Source of the DNA: Vibrio parahaemolyticus
GTDB lineage: Bacteria > Pseudomonadota > Gammaproteobacteria > Enterobacterales > Vibrionaceae
NCBI RefSeq assembly: GCF_900460535.1
Contig: NZ_UHIL01000001.1
Location: 2,976,001 to 3,040,000 of the forward strand
Reading direction: 5' to 3'
Length of the DNA stretch: 64,000 nucleotides
The position numbers were made by a program, and so were the translations under genes. Every line of letters starts with the position of its first letter. Positions within the stretch are counted from its first letter, which is position 1. This document shows, in pieces, positions 11,369-21,051 of the stretch. The notes under the pieces were generated by a model that ran no database searches, was not told the origin of the DNA, and saw only the letters and a program-made list of their open reading frames with translations.

Positions 11369-12040
11369 TTATTCTACTTGAGCAAGCTCAGTGCGCATTT
11401 GGTCGATCACTTGTTTGTAATCTGGCTGACTAAAAATCGCAGAACCCGCCACAAACATGTCCGCTCCTGCTTCAGCAATTTCACGAATGTTGTCGACTTT
11501 CACACCACCATCGATTTCCAGACGGATATCGCGACCAGACTCATCGATCATCTTACGAACAGCGCGAAGTTTATCTAGCGTGTGAGGAATGAATGACTGG
11601 CCACCAAAGCCTGGGTTTACCGACATCAGTAGAATCAGGTCAACTTTGTCCATGATGAACTCAAGATGCGCAAGCGGTGTTGCTGGGTTTAATACCACAC
11701 CCGCTTTACAGCCGTGTTCTTTGATAAGCTGAAGAGTACGGTCTACGTGATCAGAGGCCTCAACGTGGAAAGTGATCATTGATGCGCCAGCTTTCGCAAA
11801 ATCAGGGATGATGCGATCTACCGGTTTTACCATTAGATGAACGTCGATTGGCGCAGTGATACCGTAATCGCGTAGCGCTTTACACACAGGAGCACCAAAA
11901 GTCAGGTTTGGTACATAGTGGTTATCCATAACATCGAAATGCACCACATCTGCACCCGCTGCGAGTACTTTTTCTACGTCTTCACCTAGACGTGCAAAAT
12001 CAGCCGATAAAATGGATGGAGCAATAAGAAAATCTTTCAT
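11369..12040 (-). CDS. rpe: Ribulose-phosphate 3-epimerase
   Basis: Interconverts ribulose-5-phosphate and xylulose-5-phosphate in the pentose phosphate pathway. The 223-aa TIM barrel shows [36 protein letters not shown] (metal His/Asp), [15 protein letters not shown] (phosphate loop) and [10 protein letters not shown] use the ATG at 12040; the frame is open to 12073 but the extra 11 residues are not conserved. It lies about 100 bp downstream of dam, in the aroKB-damX-dam-rpe cluster. Confidence 0.96.
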   Translation of the reverse strand: MKDFLIAPSILSADFARLGEDVEKVLAAGADVVHFDVMDNHYVPNLTFGAPVCKALRDYGITAPIDVHLMVKPVDRIIPDFAKAGASMITFHVEASDHVDRTLQLIKEHGCKAGVVLNPATPLAHLEFIMDKVDLILLMSVNPGFGGQSFIPHTLDKLRAVRKMIDESGRDIRLEIDGGVKVDNIREIAEAGADMFVAGSAIFSQPDYKQVIDQMRTELAQVE

Positions 12041-12141
12041 ACCTGACCTCAGTAGTGACGAGCAAAACAGCAAACCAATTTGCGCGCAATTCTACCGAAG
12101 CCAGTGGGGAGATCCACTATTTAGAGAAAATAGTGTCAGAA

Positions 12142-12981
12142 CTATGAAGCAGCGCTATCTGATTCCGGCGCTTTGAACAAGGCGAGCAGTTCGTCAACTT
12201 TGTTACGACCACTACCGTTTCGGCTAATGGTGCGTTTCACTTTCACCACACTTAAATCCGCACCGTGGTAAAGGCGGCGCGTTAGTGTTGTGTCGTGATT
12301 TGAAATCAACACCGGAATCCCACGCTCAGTAGCCGTTCTTTCTGCCATGTCGGCTAGTGCCGCTTGGTCGTCCAACGTGAAACCATTACCTGCGTATGAA
12401 GTGAAGTTTGCCGTGTTTGAAAGTGGCGCATAAGGTGGATCGCAATACACAACGCTGCCCTTGCGCGCACGACGAAATGTTTCAGGATAACCTTCGCACA
12501 CAAACGTAGCTTTTTTGGCTTTCTCGGCAAAAAACTCCAATTCCGCCTCTGGGAAATAAGGTTTTTTGTAAGAGCCAAACGGCACGTTGAAGCCACCTTT
12601 TTTGTTGTAGCGGCATAAACCATTAAAACCAAAGCGGTTCATGTAAAGGAATGCAAGTGAGCGATACATTACGTCATCGGTTTTATTAAACTCAGCACGA
12701 ATGCTTAAGTACGCTTCTTTGCGATTGTTTTCGGCGACAAACCAGCGCTTCGCTTCTGAGATATATTCCTCAGGACGCTCTTTAAGCAGGTTGTAGAGAT
12801 TAATCAGGTCGGGATTGATGTCCGCCAACAGATAGTGGTCATAGTCGGTATTAAGAAAAACCGAGCCAGCACCAACAAAAGGTTCAACCAGCTTTCGAGC
12901 CGGTGGCAAATGACGTTGGATGTCTTCAACCAGTCCGTATTTTCCTCCTGCCCATTTAAGAAAGGCTCGCTGCTTTTTCAT
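12142..12981 (-). CDS. dam: DNA adenine methylase Dam
   Basis: Methylates the N6 of adenine in GATC, guiding mismatch repair and replication timing; in Vibrio Dam matters for chromosome II replication. The 279-aa protein has the SAM-binding motif FLKWAGGKYGL (residues ~8-18) and the catalytic motif DPPY in VVYCDPPYAPLS (about residue 181-184), in the order typical of alpha-class methylases. It lies 69 bp after damX in the conserved cluster. Confidence 0.97.
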   Translation of the reverse strand: MKKQRAFLKWAGGKYGLVEDIQRHLPPARKLVEPFVGAGSVFLNTDYDHYLLADINPDLINLYNLLKERPEEYISEAKRWFVAENNRKEAYLSIRAEFNKTDDVMYRSLAFLYMNRFGFNGLCRYNKKGGFNVPFGSYKKPYFPEAELEFFAEKAKKATFVCEGYPETFRRARKGSVVYCDPPYAPLSNTANFTSYAGNGFTLDDQAALADMAERTATERGIPVLISNHDTTLTRRLYHGADLSVVKVKRTISRNGSGRNKVDELLALFKAPESDSAAS

Positions 12982-13050
12982 CTACTGCTCTATCTATCGA
13001 CCAAAAATTAAGGCTGCGGAATGTAACATATTTTTCAGCGAAGCTCAGGA

Positions 13051-14568
13051 TTATTTCACGCGATCAATTTCTCGATGAACTTGGCCTAGCGATTTTGCCC
13101 ATGGGCTCACCGACTTAAGTGAATCTGGCAGCTTCTCTACCGCGTCTCGAGCCATTTGAATTGTCGGATAATCTTGGTAAGTCACGATGTACCATTCCGT
13201 TCCACTGCGAACCGTCGGATAAATGCGTACCTTGTTATTCAGCTGATGCTCATCAAGAAAAGCTTGCACATCTTCCATTGATGTCATGGCTGCTAACTGC
13301 AAGGTGTACGCTCTTGGAGATAACGCTTTTAACTCTTCACGTGAAAACGAGAATTTGACGATAGGTTTACTTGAGGTCGTCTCTGTTTTAGCAACCTCTT
13401 CTGATGCGGCATCGCTTGGCTTCACCACTTTAATCAAAGAAGAGTTTGTCTCTGACTGGGTTTTCGCTTGAGGTTCAGCCCCTTCTACTAACGCTTTAAT
13501 ATTGTCTGTATTCGCTTGCTCAGGCTTACCTTCTAACAGAGCATCAACCACGTCAGATTCAATCACCACACGCTGTTGGGTGTCATCATTTCCGACGCTT
13601 GCTACTTCTTCTGTCACCGTTGGTGGCAATGAGTTGGAATCGTCAGTCGCATCTGATAAATCGCCGTCATTTGGCAAGTCGTCAGTCACTGAGGTTAAAT
13701 TAGATTCTGATGGCGAAAGAGTCGGCTCAGTGAGTGTCGGAATGGCAGTTTGCTCAATGCTTCCCGTGATCTGCTGCGCTTTGTCATCTGGGCTTGGCTG
13801 ATTAAACATCCACCAATAACCACCAGCGGCCAGCAACAGTAGCACCAAAACCACTAATGCGATGTTGAGTGGCGATCCGACAATTGAACGGATAATGATC
13901 CTTTTTTCCACTTTCATCTCTCCTAATGCCATGATGTCACCCGGAATCGGGTCGACTTTCTTAAATGCATCTCGAACACGTTTCTCCGCATCGTCATCGA
14001 CATACCTAACCACTAGTGATTCGAAGAAACGACGCGCTTCCACTTCGGATAGCATATCAATATCAAGTTCAACTGGCTTAAGTTCTTGCCCATAACTCAA
14101 TCGAGACAAGACCGACTCCAAACGCCCAGACTGAGTAAAAAGCAACACGTTGATCGTCCAGTTCGGCTTTTCATGCGCCTCTAAGACTAACGTCCATAAC
14201 TCCGAAACGAGCGTTTCACTAAGTAAATGAGCGTCATCAATAACAATCGCAATATCGCAAGGCTCACCTTCGAGAATACGCTCTAGACTGTCGAGTAAAG
14301 GCTCTTGTTGATTAAACAATGCATCGGAAACCAGCTGACTCAAGATGAGGACGCGACGCTGCACGTCATCTTGGGTCGCATGGCAAAGTAACAAACATTG
14401 ATTTTTGTTACTCGCCCCCAACTCAAGGTATCGTTGCGCCAGCCAAGATTTTCCATACCCATCAGGGCCATTGATCGCAATAAGGTTGGATCCAAAGTTG
14501 GTCAACAACTCCAATCTATCCAATAACTCGGTTTGAGAATCTAATTCCAAAACGTGAGCAAAACTCAT
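13051..14568 (-). CDS. damX: Cell-division protein DamX (AAA ATPase domain and SPOR domain)
   Basis: Septal-ring protein that binds denuded septal peptidoglycan through SPOR. The 505-aa product has an N-terminal ATPase-like domain with Walker A GPDGYGKSWLAQRY (~34-47) and Walker B-like IAIVIDDAHL (~107-116). A single transmembrane segment (about 233-255, NIALVVLVLLLLAAGG) follows, then an acidic Ser/Thr/Pro-rich linker. The C-terminal SPOR domain starts AYTLQLAAMTSMEDVQAFL. The N-terminal ATPase-like part is common in vibrio DamX. It sits 52 bp after aroB, with a hairpin in the gap. Confidence 0.92.
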   Translation of the reverse strand: MSFAHVLELDSQTELLDRLELLTNFGSNLIAINGPDGYGKSWLAQRYLELGASNKNQCLLLCHATQDDVQRRVLILSQLVSDALFNQQEPLLDSLERILEGEPCDIAIVIDDAHLLSETLVSELWTLVLEAHEKPNWTINVLLFTQSGRLESVLSRLSYGQELKPVELDIDMLSEVEARRFFESLVVRYVDDDAEKRVRDAFKKVDPIPGDIMALGEMKVEKRIIIRSIVGSPLNIALVVLVLLLLAAGGYWWMFNQPSPDDKAQQITGSIEQTAIPTLTEPTLSPSESNLTSVTDDLPNDGDLSDATDDSNSLPPTVTEEVASVGNDDTQQRVVIESDVVDALLEGKPEQANTDNIKALVEGAEPQAKTQSETNSSLIKVVKPSDAASEEVAKTETTSSKPIVKFSFSREELKALSPRAYTLQLAAMTSMEDVQAFLDEHQLNNKVRIYPTVRSGTEWYIVTYQDYPTIQMARDAVEKLPDSLKSVSPWAKSLGQVHREIDRVK

Positions 14569-14591
14569 CTAATAACCTTCTTAAACAACAA

Positions 14592-14613
14592 GAATGACGC
14601 CAGATGGCGTCAT
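14592..14613. terminator. Hairpin between aroB and damX
   Basis: Perfect stem AATGACGCC / GGCGTCATT with an AGAT loop. No good U-tract follows, so it may be a weak terminator or an mRNA-processing/stability element within the aroKB-damX-dam operon. Confidence 0.5.
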
Positions 14614-14620
14614 TACAAGG

Positions 14621-15721
14621 TTAAATATTGCGACCGAAATCAATAGCCTGCTGAATCACTTCTTGTGAAGTATCGGCTATCACTTCCGCACTGCCAATTC
14701 CGGTTGGTAGAACTAAGCGCAATTGACCTGACAGCACTTTTTTATCACGCATCATATGCTTGATAAAGTCATCAAAACTCATGCTGTCGGGTGTGTGGAC
14801 TGGCAATTTCGCTCTGCGCAACAATGCAATAATACGCTCAAACTGCTCTTCAGAAATCAGTCCACGCAGAAGTGACGTTTTGGCCGCCATCACCGTACCA
14901 GAAGACACCGCCTCACCATGTAACCAATTGCCGTAGCCTAATTCAGCTTCTATCGCATGACCGAAAGTGTGACCCAAATTGAGCAACGCTCGAATTCCAG
15001 ACTCTTTTTCGTCTTGTGCAACCACTTCAGCTTTAATTTGGCAGCAACGTGCAATAGCATAGGTAAGCGCGTCTTCATCCAACGTGTATAAACGGTCTAA
15101 ATTTTCTTCCAGCCAATCAAAGAATGCACCATCATAAATAATGCCGTATTTGATCACTTCAGCTATACCAGCAGCAAATTCACGCTCAGGTAGCGTCGAT
15201 AAACAGTTGGTATCGATGATCACCGCTTTCGGTTGGTAAAATGCGCCAATCATGTTTTTACCTAGCGGATGATTGACTGCCGTTTTGCCGCCAACGGAAG
15301 AATCCACTTGGGACAACAACGTCGTTGGAATTTGGATAAAGTCCACACCTCGCTGATAACAGGCTGAAGCAAACCCGACGAGATCTCCGATTACACCACC
15401 ACCGAGGGCGATAATGACCACATCACGAGCATAACTTCCCTCTAGCAGGAAATTCATGACTTGGTTAAACACATCCAGGTTTTTGTACTGCTCGCCATCA
15501 GGCAACTCAAGTAACGAAGCATCACAACCAAGTTGTTTTAGTTGATGAAGGATTTTATCGGCATACAAAGGTGCCACTGTGACATTACTGATCACAACGA
15601 CTTTTTGATTGGTATTTTTGTTTGAGAGAACTTGAGAAAGGTACGCCGGGTCCTCAAACAACCCGGCGCCTATAGAGATTGGGTAGCTACGCTCTGCTAG
15701 ATTGACCGTAATCCGTTCCAT
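14621..15721 (-). CDS. aroB: 3-dehydroquinate synthase
   Basis: NAD- and metal-dependent second step of the shikimate pathway, converting DAHP to 3-dehydroquinate. The 366-aa protein has the nucleotide-binding segment [46 protein letters not shown] and the metal-binding [11 protein letters not shown]. It follows aroK by 31 bp. Confidence 0.98.
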   Translation of the reverse strand: MERITVNLAERSYPISIGAGLFEDPAYLSQVLSNKNTNQKVVVISNVTVAPLYADKILHQLKQLGCDASLLELPDGEQYKNLDVFNQVMNFLLEGSYARDVVIIALGGGVIGDLVGFASACYQRGVDFIQIPTTLLSQVDSSVGGKTAVNHPLGKNMIGAFYQPKAVIIDTNCLSTLPEREFAAGIAEVIKYGIIYDGAFFDWLEENLDRLYTLDEDALTYAIARCCQIKAEVVAQDEKESGIRALLNLGHTFGHAIEAELGYGNWLHGEAVSSGTVMAAKTSLLRGLISEEQFERIIALLRRAKLPVHTPDSMSFDDFIKHMMRDKKVLSGQLRLVLPTGIGSAEVIADTSQEVIQQAIDFGRNI

Positions 15722-15752
15722 CGGTGTGCTCCAATTAAAAGAAGATAAGTAC

Positions 15753-16271
15753 TTATCTCTCTTCTAGCATTTTTACGATCTGGTTGGCTACCACTTTTGC
15801 ACTTTGATCGTCAGTGCGAACAGTGTAATCCGCTACTTCTTCGTATAACGGGTTACGTTCTTCAGCTAATTGCTCCAATACTTCACGAGGGTTGTCCGTT
15901 TGAAGTAGAGGACGCTTCTTGTCACGGTTAGTACGTGCAAGTTGCTTTTCAATTGTCGTTTCTAGGTAAACAACTACACCGCGAGCAGAAAGACGGTTAC
16001 GGTTCTCTTTGCTTTTCACAGAGCCGCCGCCAGTTGCCAGCACGATGCCTTGTTCTTGAGTCAGATCTTCAAGTACCGCTTCTTCACGCTTACGGAAGCC
16101 TTCTTCACCTTCTACATCAAAAACCCAAGAGATGTCTGCACCAGTGCGTTCTTCAATCACTGTATCGGAGTCAACAAACTCCATATGCAGTTGCTGTGCT
16201 AGATGTCTACCAATTGTACTTTTGCCGGCGCCCATTGGGCCAACAAGGAAAATATTACGTTTCTCAGCCAT
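15753..16271 (-). CDS. aroK: Shikimate kinase I
   Basis: Phosphorylates shikimate in aromatic amino-acid synthesis. The 172-aa protein carries Walker [16 protein letters not shown], shikimate-binding [19 protein letters not shown] and GEEGFRKRE, and ATGGGSV. I use the ATG at 16271 ([11 protein letters not shown]), the family start; the frame is open upstream to 16313 but the additional residues are unlike AroK. It heads aroKB-damX-dam and lies about 190 bp after pilQ, with a structured leader in between. Confidence 0.96.
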   Translation of the reverse strand: MAEKRNIFLVGPMGAGKSTIGRHLAQQLHMEFVDSDTVIEERTGADISWVFDVEGEEGFRKREEAVLEDLTQEQGIVLATGGGSVKSKENRNRLSARGVVVYLETTIEKQLARTNRDKKRPLLQTDNPREVLEQLAEERNPLYEEVADYTVRTDDQSAKVVANQIVKMLEER

Positions 16272-16321
16272 GTTTAGCAGTAATTTACAACATTGATTCA
16301 ATAAGATCGCCACAAGAAAAC

Positions 16322-16412
16322 ACAGCTAAACCGCTGTTCTACAAGGCTTGTGGCACCAGTTCCTCACAGATAATTCGTGATAAGACCCGAAATTATCCAA
16401 GCATGGTGCCAC
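16322..16412 (-). promoter_or_regulatory. Structured region between pilQ and aroK (nested hairpins)
   Basis: GTGGCACCA at 16350-16358 pairs perfectly with TGGTGCCAC at 16404-16412. Nested inside, ATAATTCG and CGAAATTAT also pair with a one-base bulge. Downstream on the minus strand, ACAGC/GCTGT (16322-16337) forms a small hairpin followed by GTTTTCTT. It could be the pilQ terminator region or a leader controlling aroK. No reading frame is present. Confidence 0.45.
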
Positions 16413-16459
16413 TAATGCAACTTTATTTTTGATCTAATCGCCTATTTACTTGATAGCCA

Positions 16460-18208
16460 CTACTGAATAACGACCTTAGGCGTAACGAAAATTAGCAACT
16501 CACTTTTACCAACGTTTTCGTAACTTCGGCGGAAAAGTGCGCCTAATAGCGGAAGATCGCCCAACAATGGCACTTTATCCACTGAGTTAGTAATGCTGTG
16601 CTGGAAAATACCACCGAGCACAACCGTCTCACCATTATTAACCAGAACTTGGGTGCCAATGCGCTGCGTATCAATTGCCATTGCCTCTCCTGTACCCGTT
16701 TTCACTACCTTACCAGGTCGGTCTTGGGTCACACTCAGATCCAACACTAAACGATTGTCAGGTGTGATCTGCGGTGTCACCTTCAAGCTCAACACCGCTT
16801 TTTTAAAGGTCACTGACGTTGCACCACTCGATGAAGATTCTAGATAAGGAATTTCGGTACCTTGTTCAATGTACGCGGGCTTCTTATTGGTCGTGATCAA
16901 TCGTGGGCTAGAAATGATTTCTGCTTTTGATTCTTGCTGCAATGCAGACAGCTCTAAGTCCAATAATGTATCAGAACCTAACTTTGCCACTTGGAACGCA
17001 ATGCTCGCCGCATTCGGGTTGGTCGCGGCTAAATTCACATTAAGAAAATCATCGATACCAACACCATCACCACCCTCTTCACCTTCGCCATCACCACCAC
17101 CTTCGTACAAACCGATTGTCGCTAGGTTGTTCTCAATAGAGCCACCAACGGTGTTATTACCATTAATAGATGTGAAGCCCCAACGAATACCTAACTCATC
17201 CATGTTACCCTCACTGATGGTGACAATTCGGGCTTCAATTTGTACTTGTTTGACTGGGATATCGAGCGATTCAATGATTTCGCGAATAACGGCGATGTTC
17301 TCTGGCAATTCTCTGATTAATAGCGAATTGGTTCGCTCATCAATGGTCATACTGCCACGCTCTGACAACATGCTAATGTTGCCTTCACCATTAATCATCT
17401 CTGCAATATCCGAAGCTTTAGCAAAATTGACTTTGATGATTTCTGATGAAAGTTCACCCATTTCTTCCGTCAGCTTTTGTTTTTCTAACTGCTGCTTCTC
17501 GCGCAAATCCAGCTCATCGGTCGGGGCGACCAAAATCACGTTGCCATCAACACGCTTATCTAACCCTTTCACTTGCAAGATGATGTCGAGCACTTGCTGC
17601 CACGGCACACCATCAAGACGCAGTGTAAGGTTGCCTTCGACAGAATCCGAAACCACCAAGTTAAACTGGTTGTAATCTGCAATCAGCTGCAAAACGTTAC
17701 GCACAGGAATGTCTTGGAAGTTAATAGAGATCAGCTTGCCTTCTTTTTCTAAGATGCTCTTGTCTGGCACTTTTTCATTTGGTTTAAGCTTGCTGACAGT
17801 GATTTCAAGATAACGCCCCGTCAAACGATAGTCATGCGTGTATTCTTCATCGATATACGCAACTAATCGTGTGGTGGAGGTATCGCGGAACACTTCCACA
17901 CTTTCCACCACCGTCGCGAAATCTTTCACGTCGAGAAGGTAAAGCTGTTCGTCTTTTACCGACGTGTTCATTAAATCAATGCTTAATCCTTCTTGAACAC
18001 GTTTAACATCAACAATAGCCGCCGGGGATGCAAGCTCCACCACAATCACGGCATCTTTGCTTTTGTTAGTGCGAAAGTCGATGCTCTTGAGCGCATTAGA
18101 CTGTACATCTTCTGCTGCTGCTAAAGGGGCCAGAAGTAAAAACAACCATAAGGAGAAGAGCCCAGTAAGCATCCTTGGTGTACGTGTTAATCCTTGTCTC
18201 ATTTTCAT
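16460..18208 (-). CDS. pilQ: Type IV pilus secretin PilQ
   Basis: Outer-membrane secretin through which the type IV pilus exits; in vibrios it serves the chitin-induced competence/ChiRP pilus. The 582-aa protein has a signal peptide (~1-32, ending AAAE), an AMIN domain (~40-135), an STN/secretin N-terminal region containing ISINFQDIPVRNVLQLIADY, a NolW-like domain with SSEIIKVNFAKASDI, and a secretin barrel that ends GDLPLLGALFRRS and LLIFVTPKVV. A Gly/Glu-rich insertion (GGGDGEGEEGG, ~370) lies in the barrel region. Last gene of pilMNOPQ. Confidence 0.96.
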   Translation of the reverse strand: MKMRQGLTRTPRMLTGLFSLWLFLLLAPLAAAEDVQSNALKSIDFRTNKSKDAVIVVELASPAAIVDVKRVQEGLSIDLMNTSVKDEQLYLLDVKDFATVVESVEVFRDTSTTRLVAYIDEEYTHDYRLTGRYLEITVSKLKPNEKVPDKSILEKEGKLISINFQDIPVRNVLQLIADYNQFNLVVSDSVEGNLTLRLDGVPWQQVLDIILQVKGLDKRVDGNVILVAPTDELDLREKQQLEKQKLTEEMGELSSEIIKVNFAKASDIAEMINGEGNISMLSERGSMTIDERTNSLLIRELPENIAVIREIIESLDIPVKQVQIEARIVTISEGNMDELGIRWGFTSINGNNTVGGSIENNLATIGLYEGGGDGEGEEGGDGVGIDDFLNVNLAATNPNAASIAFQVAKLGSDTLLDLELSALQQESKAEIISSPRLITTNKKPAYIEQGTEIPYLESSSSGATSVTFKKAVLSLKVTPQITPDNRLVLDLSVTQDRPGKVVKTGTGEAMAIDTQRIGTQVLVNNGETVVLGGIFQHSITNSVDKVPLLGDLPLLGALFRRSYENVGKSELLIFVTPKVVIQ

Positions 18209-18239
18209 TACTCAATATCAAAAATAAATGCAGCTATAT

Positions 18240-18755
18240 CTATCTCAAAGCCAACTTAACTTTACGTTTTTGCCAGCACCCCAAACCATCGGGCAAGGTT
18301 TCATTAATCAACAAATAGGAGTGGGTAACATGGGTGACCTTACCGTTATTACGCCCGAGGTATTGACCTGGTTTCACTTTGTAAACCGTGCCATTCGGGG
18401 CTTGAACTAAACCAGAAACGGTGTTCCCCATACCCATCACTCCTTTTAAACGAAGTTGGCTGAGTGGGAATTTTTCTAACTTGCCAGATCTCGCTCGGTT
18501 CGGCGGTTGCCAACAATCTTTTCTCGCCACAGGTTGAGTCGCGATGGTCGCCTCTTTGGGCAATTCGAAAGGAGCACGCATCACTCCTGGGGCATACGCT
18601 ACTGCGATGTATTTGTCAGCAGGTTTGAGTTTCTCCACATCTCGCCGCGCCTGGCTTTCAACACCACGAATAAAATCCGTTAATGATTCATCATTCGCCT
18701 GGCACCCGACCAATAGAGCGCTTACCAACACCGTCAGCAAAGATTTATTTTTCAT
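18240..18755 (-). CDS. pilP: Type IV pilus assembly lipoprotein PilP
   Basis: Inner-membrane-anchored lipoprotein that links PilN/PilO to the secretin PilQ. The 171-aa product has a lipoprotein signal LLVGC with the acylated Cys at residue 18. The HR-like domain contains LRLKGVMGMGNTVSGLVQAP and VYKVKPGQYLGRNNG, typical of PilP. It overlaps pilO by 11 bp and is 31 bp before pilQ. Confidence 0.95.
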   Translation of the reverse strand: MKNKSLLTVLVSALLVGCQANDESLTDFIRGVESQARRDVEKLKPADKYIAVAYAPGVMRAPFELPKEATIATQPVARKDCWQPPNRARSGKLEKFPLSQLRLKGVMGMGNTVSGLVQAPNGTVYKVKPGQYLGRNNGKVTHVTHSYLLINETLPDGLGCWQKRKVKLALR

Positions 18756-19338
18756 CTTTCTTTTCCTCAGGCTTGAACTGATAAGTGTTTGCTCTCACTC
18801 GGAAGTGCAAAGTTTCACTCTCTTGGCTGACACGCTGCCAAGTCACATCTTTAAAGGTGATGATTCGTGGCAGTGTGGCAATGGCCTGTGAAAAACGACC
18901 GATATCGTGGAAATCACCTGTTAGCTCGATATTTAGTGGCAATCGATACAGGAAGTTTTCAGATTGCTTTTCTCCCCAATCGATTCGAGTAAACGTTAAC
19001 TTGTTGTCGATACCGAGTTCGTTTACCGACGCCAACATTGTGGCCAACTCTTTTTGTGCCGGTAGTTGTTGCAACAGCAACTCATAACGCGTAGTGAGCT
19101 CGTCCAGTTGAGATTGCAACTGAGGCAATGCAGCCACCTTGTTGGCTTTTATGCGCAATGCCACTTTTAATGTTTGCTCCTCTTGAATCAAATTGTTCAA
19201 GCGAGCCTCTTCTGGCTTTAAGTAAAACCAATAACCAAACCCTTGGATAAGAAGAACAAGCAGGCAGATCACTACAAGCTGAGGCAGTAATGGCCATTCA
19301 GCAATCTCATCCATTTCTAGATCTTGCCAATTAACCAT
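18745..19338 (-). CDS. pilO: Type IV pilus inner-membrane protein PilO
   Basis: Partner of PilN in the pilus alignment complex. The 197-aa bitopic protein has one transmembrane helix (~18-40, LPQLVVICLLVLLIQGFGYW), a coiled-coil periplasmic stretch (~48-95) and a ferredoxin-like C-terminal domain with LPLNIELTGDFHDIGRFSQAI. It overlaps pilN by 8 bp and pilP by 11 bp. Confidence 0.95.
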   Translation of the reverse strand: MVNWQDLEMDEIAEWPLLPQLVVICLLVLLIQGFGYWFYLKPEEARLNNLIQEEQTLKVALRIKANKVAALPQLQSQLDELTTRYELLLQQLPAQKELATMLASVNELGIDNKLTFTRIDWGEKQSENFLYRLPLNIELTGDFHDIGRFSQAIATLPRIITFKDVTWQRVSQESETLHFRVRANTYQFKPEEKKDEK

Positions 19339-19909
19339 GTTGTTTTCCCTCTTTCTTCTCTTCTACCGTGTTAAACATGAAGGACACTTTAAAGGTCTGA
19401 AACTCTTTACCAAAACGGGCTTTTCCGTGCACGATAGAGTGCATTTCAACGTCCAGTAGCTTGGCAGAACGTTCCATGTTATCGAGCATGGTTGCTAGCC
19501 GTGGTGTACTGTCTGAAATACCTGAGATTTCAATTTCTAGATCGTTCATTTTGATCTTGTCGACATATACGCCTTCTGGAATAACAGCAGGCATGAGGTT
19601 CATAAAATCAGTGGTTTTATTCCGACCATTTTGCAACGCTTCCACAACTTTCAAGCGTTCCAAGATTTTGCTGTGTTCAAGCTCCGCGATCTTCATCGCT
19701 TCTATCCGCTTATCTAGATCAGAAATGTACGTTGTTAGATAGTCGAGTCGCTCTTGTTGAAGATCTTGTTGATACTCATAATATTTGCCAACGCCCCACT
19801 GAATCCCCAACGCCACCATGACGCCCAATACCACTAAACCGACAAATCGACGACGATGCTCTTCCCTTTGATTTTCGCGCCAAGGCAATAAGTTAATGCG
19901 ATACAGCAC
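19331..19909 (-). CDS. pilN: Type IV pilus inner-membrane protein PilN
   Basis: Binds PilM through its short cytoplasmic tail and PilO in the periplasm. The N-terminus MLYRINLLPWRENQREEH contains the conserved INLLPWR motif that docks in PilM. A transmembrane helix follows (~21-40) and then a coiled coil. I place the start at GTG 19909 because AGGAGG (19920-19915) then lies 5 nt upstream; the open frame also has a GTG at 19915, but it overlaps the Shine-Dalgarno itself. Overlaps the end of pilM. Confidence 0.9.
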   Translation of the reverse strand: MLYRINLLPWRENQREEHRRRFVGLVVLGVMVALGIQWGVGKYYEYQQDLQQERLDYLTTYISDLDKRIEAMKIAELEHSKILERLKVVEALQNGRNKTTDFMNLMPAVIPEGVYVDKIKMNDLEIEISGISDSTPRLATMLDNMERSAKLLDVEMHSIVHGKARFGKEFQTFKVSFMFNTVEEKKEGKQHG

Positions 19910-20909
19910 GCACACCTCCTAACCAATGAATGCCACGCACCGCCAGCCCTGCAGCCGTCGAAAAATGTTGCCAATCGGCCGCTCGGCGCTTGCGTTTCGA
20001 CACTTTCATTTCAAACAGTCCGAGTGGGTTTAACAACTCACACTCCAATGCCAACTGATGCGACAGCTCTTCTGCCAACATTGGCGTTGATGCCCCCTCG
20101 CCCGATAACCAAATGCCTTTGATGTTTTGCGAACCGTTGATCGAGGTATAGAGCTGCATTTGACGTTTTACGCGCTCAACCACTTGACGATTGAACTGTT
20201 CCGTTTTGGCTTGAGCATCATCAGAAAGTAAGTCTTCTTGTGACGTCCCCATTGAGATACGAGTACCGCACGCAAACTCCTTATGAAACAGTTCGCCTTG
20301 CTCGGTAAACATGGTGAATGAACTCGCTAACGAGCCGATGTCTAACAAACAGTATTTGTTTTTTTCAGGAAAACGCTCTGCGGCAAGCTTCCAGATATGA
20401 CCTAGGCTTTGAGAGTGCACGTCAACCAACACAGGCTTTAAACCAGACTGTTGTAACGCTTCAACTCGGCTTTCAACCACATCTTTGCGCGTAGCGAATA
20501 CTTGATAACTGTCCGTTCCACGCATCCCTTCTTCCGCACGAAGGCGTACGAAATCCAAACTCAGTTCTTCCACAGGAAAAGGAGATTGATGAGAAAAAGC
20601 TTGTACCACCGCAAACTCGATTTCGCTCTCATCAAGGCTTTGTTCGATTTGCAGTTTCTTGCTAATAACTGAGTTGTCTGGAACAGAAATTGCCACTCGC
20701 TTGGCCCCAAAAGGCAGCTCTTTTTTCATCTGCTTTAGGGTCTTTACAATTTCTTGATGATTTATAGTGTTATTTTCAGCGACAATACCTTCCTTAAGTA
20801 ATATTTCTTTGTAACCCAGTAAGGCGTATTGATCGCCAATGGGTTTAAGTACTACGGCTTTGAGGCTGTTATGGCCAATATCTATGCCGGTAACGATTAG
20901 CTTATCCAT
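19893..20909 (-). CDS. pilM: Type IV pilus assembly ATPase-like protein PilM
   Basis: Cytoplasmic actin-like protein that binds the PilN tail. The 338-aa product starts MDKLIVTGIDIGHNSLKAVV, a FtsA-like phosphate-1 motif. Later motifs are ISVPDNSVISKKLQ, LLDIGSLASSFTMF (phosphate 2) and IWLSGEGAST. The ATG at 20909 is chosen; the frame extends to 20957 without conserved sequence. It is divergent from mrcA, as in many gamma-proteobacteria. Confidence 0.95.
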   Translation of the reverse strand: MDKLIVTGIDIGHNSLKAVVLKPIGDQYALLGYKEILLKEGIVAENNTINHQEIVKTLKQMKKELPFGAKRVAISVPDNSVISKKLQIEQSLDESEIEFAVVQAFSHQSPFPVEELSLDFVRLRAEEGMRGTDSYQVFATRKDVVESRVEALQQSGLKPVLVDVHSQSLGHIWKLAAERFPEKNKYCLLDIGSLASSFTMFTEQGELFHKEFACGTRISMGTSQEDLLSDDAQAKTEQFNRQVVERVKRQMQLYTSINGSQNIKGIWLSGEGASTPMLAEELSHQLALECELLNPLGLFEMKVSKRKRRAADWQHFSTAAGLAVRGIHWLGGVRAVSH

Positions 20910-21051
20910 CTCTACTCTCGCTCCGAAATTTCTTCGCGCAAAGGTTGTTATTAGCACCCAAATAAGAGTTAATATCTCTATGTGCTAAATTTTTGACCTA
21001 AGAGTACAAGGGTTTGCCGTTACACAGCCTCAACCAATCAGGGATTCTCCG

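Noticed and set aside
16869..17675. A 268-codon plus-strand open frame
   Set aside because: It lies antisense inside pilQ, is very rich in Ser and Pro, lacks a ribosome-binding site and shows no family motif. It is a by-product of pilQ codon use.
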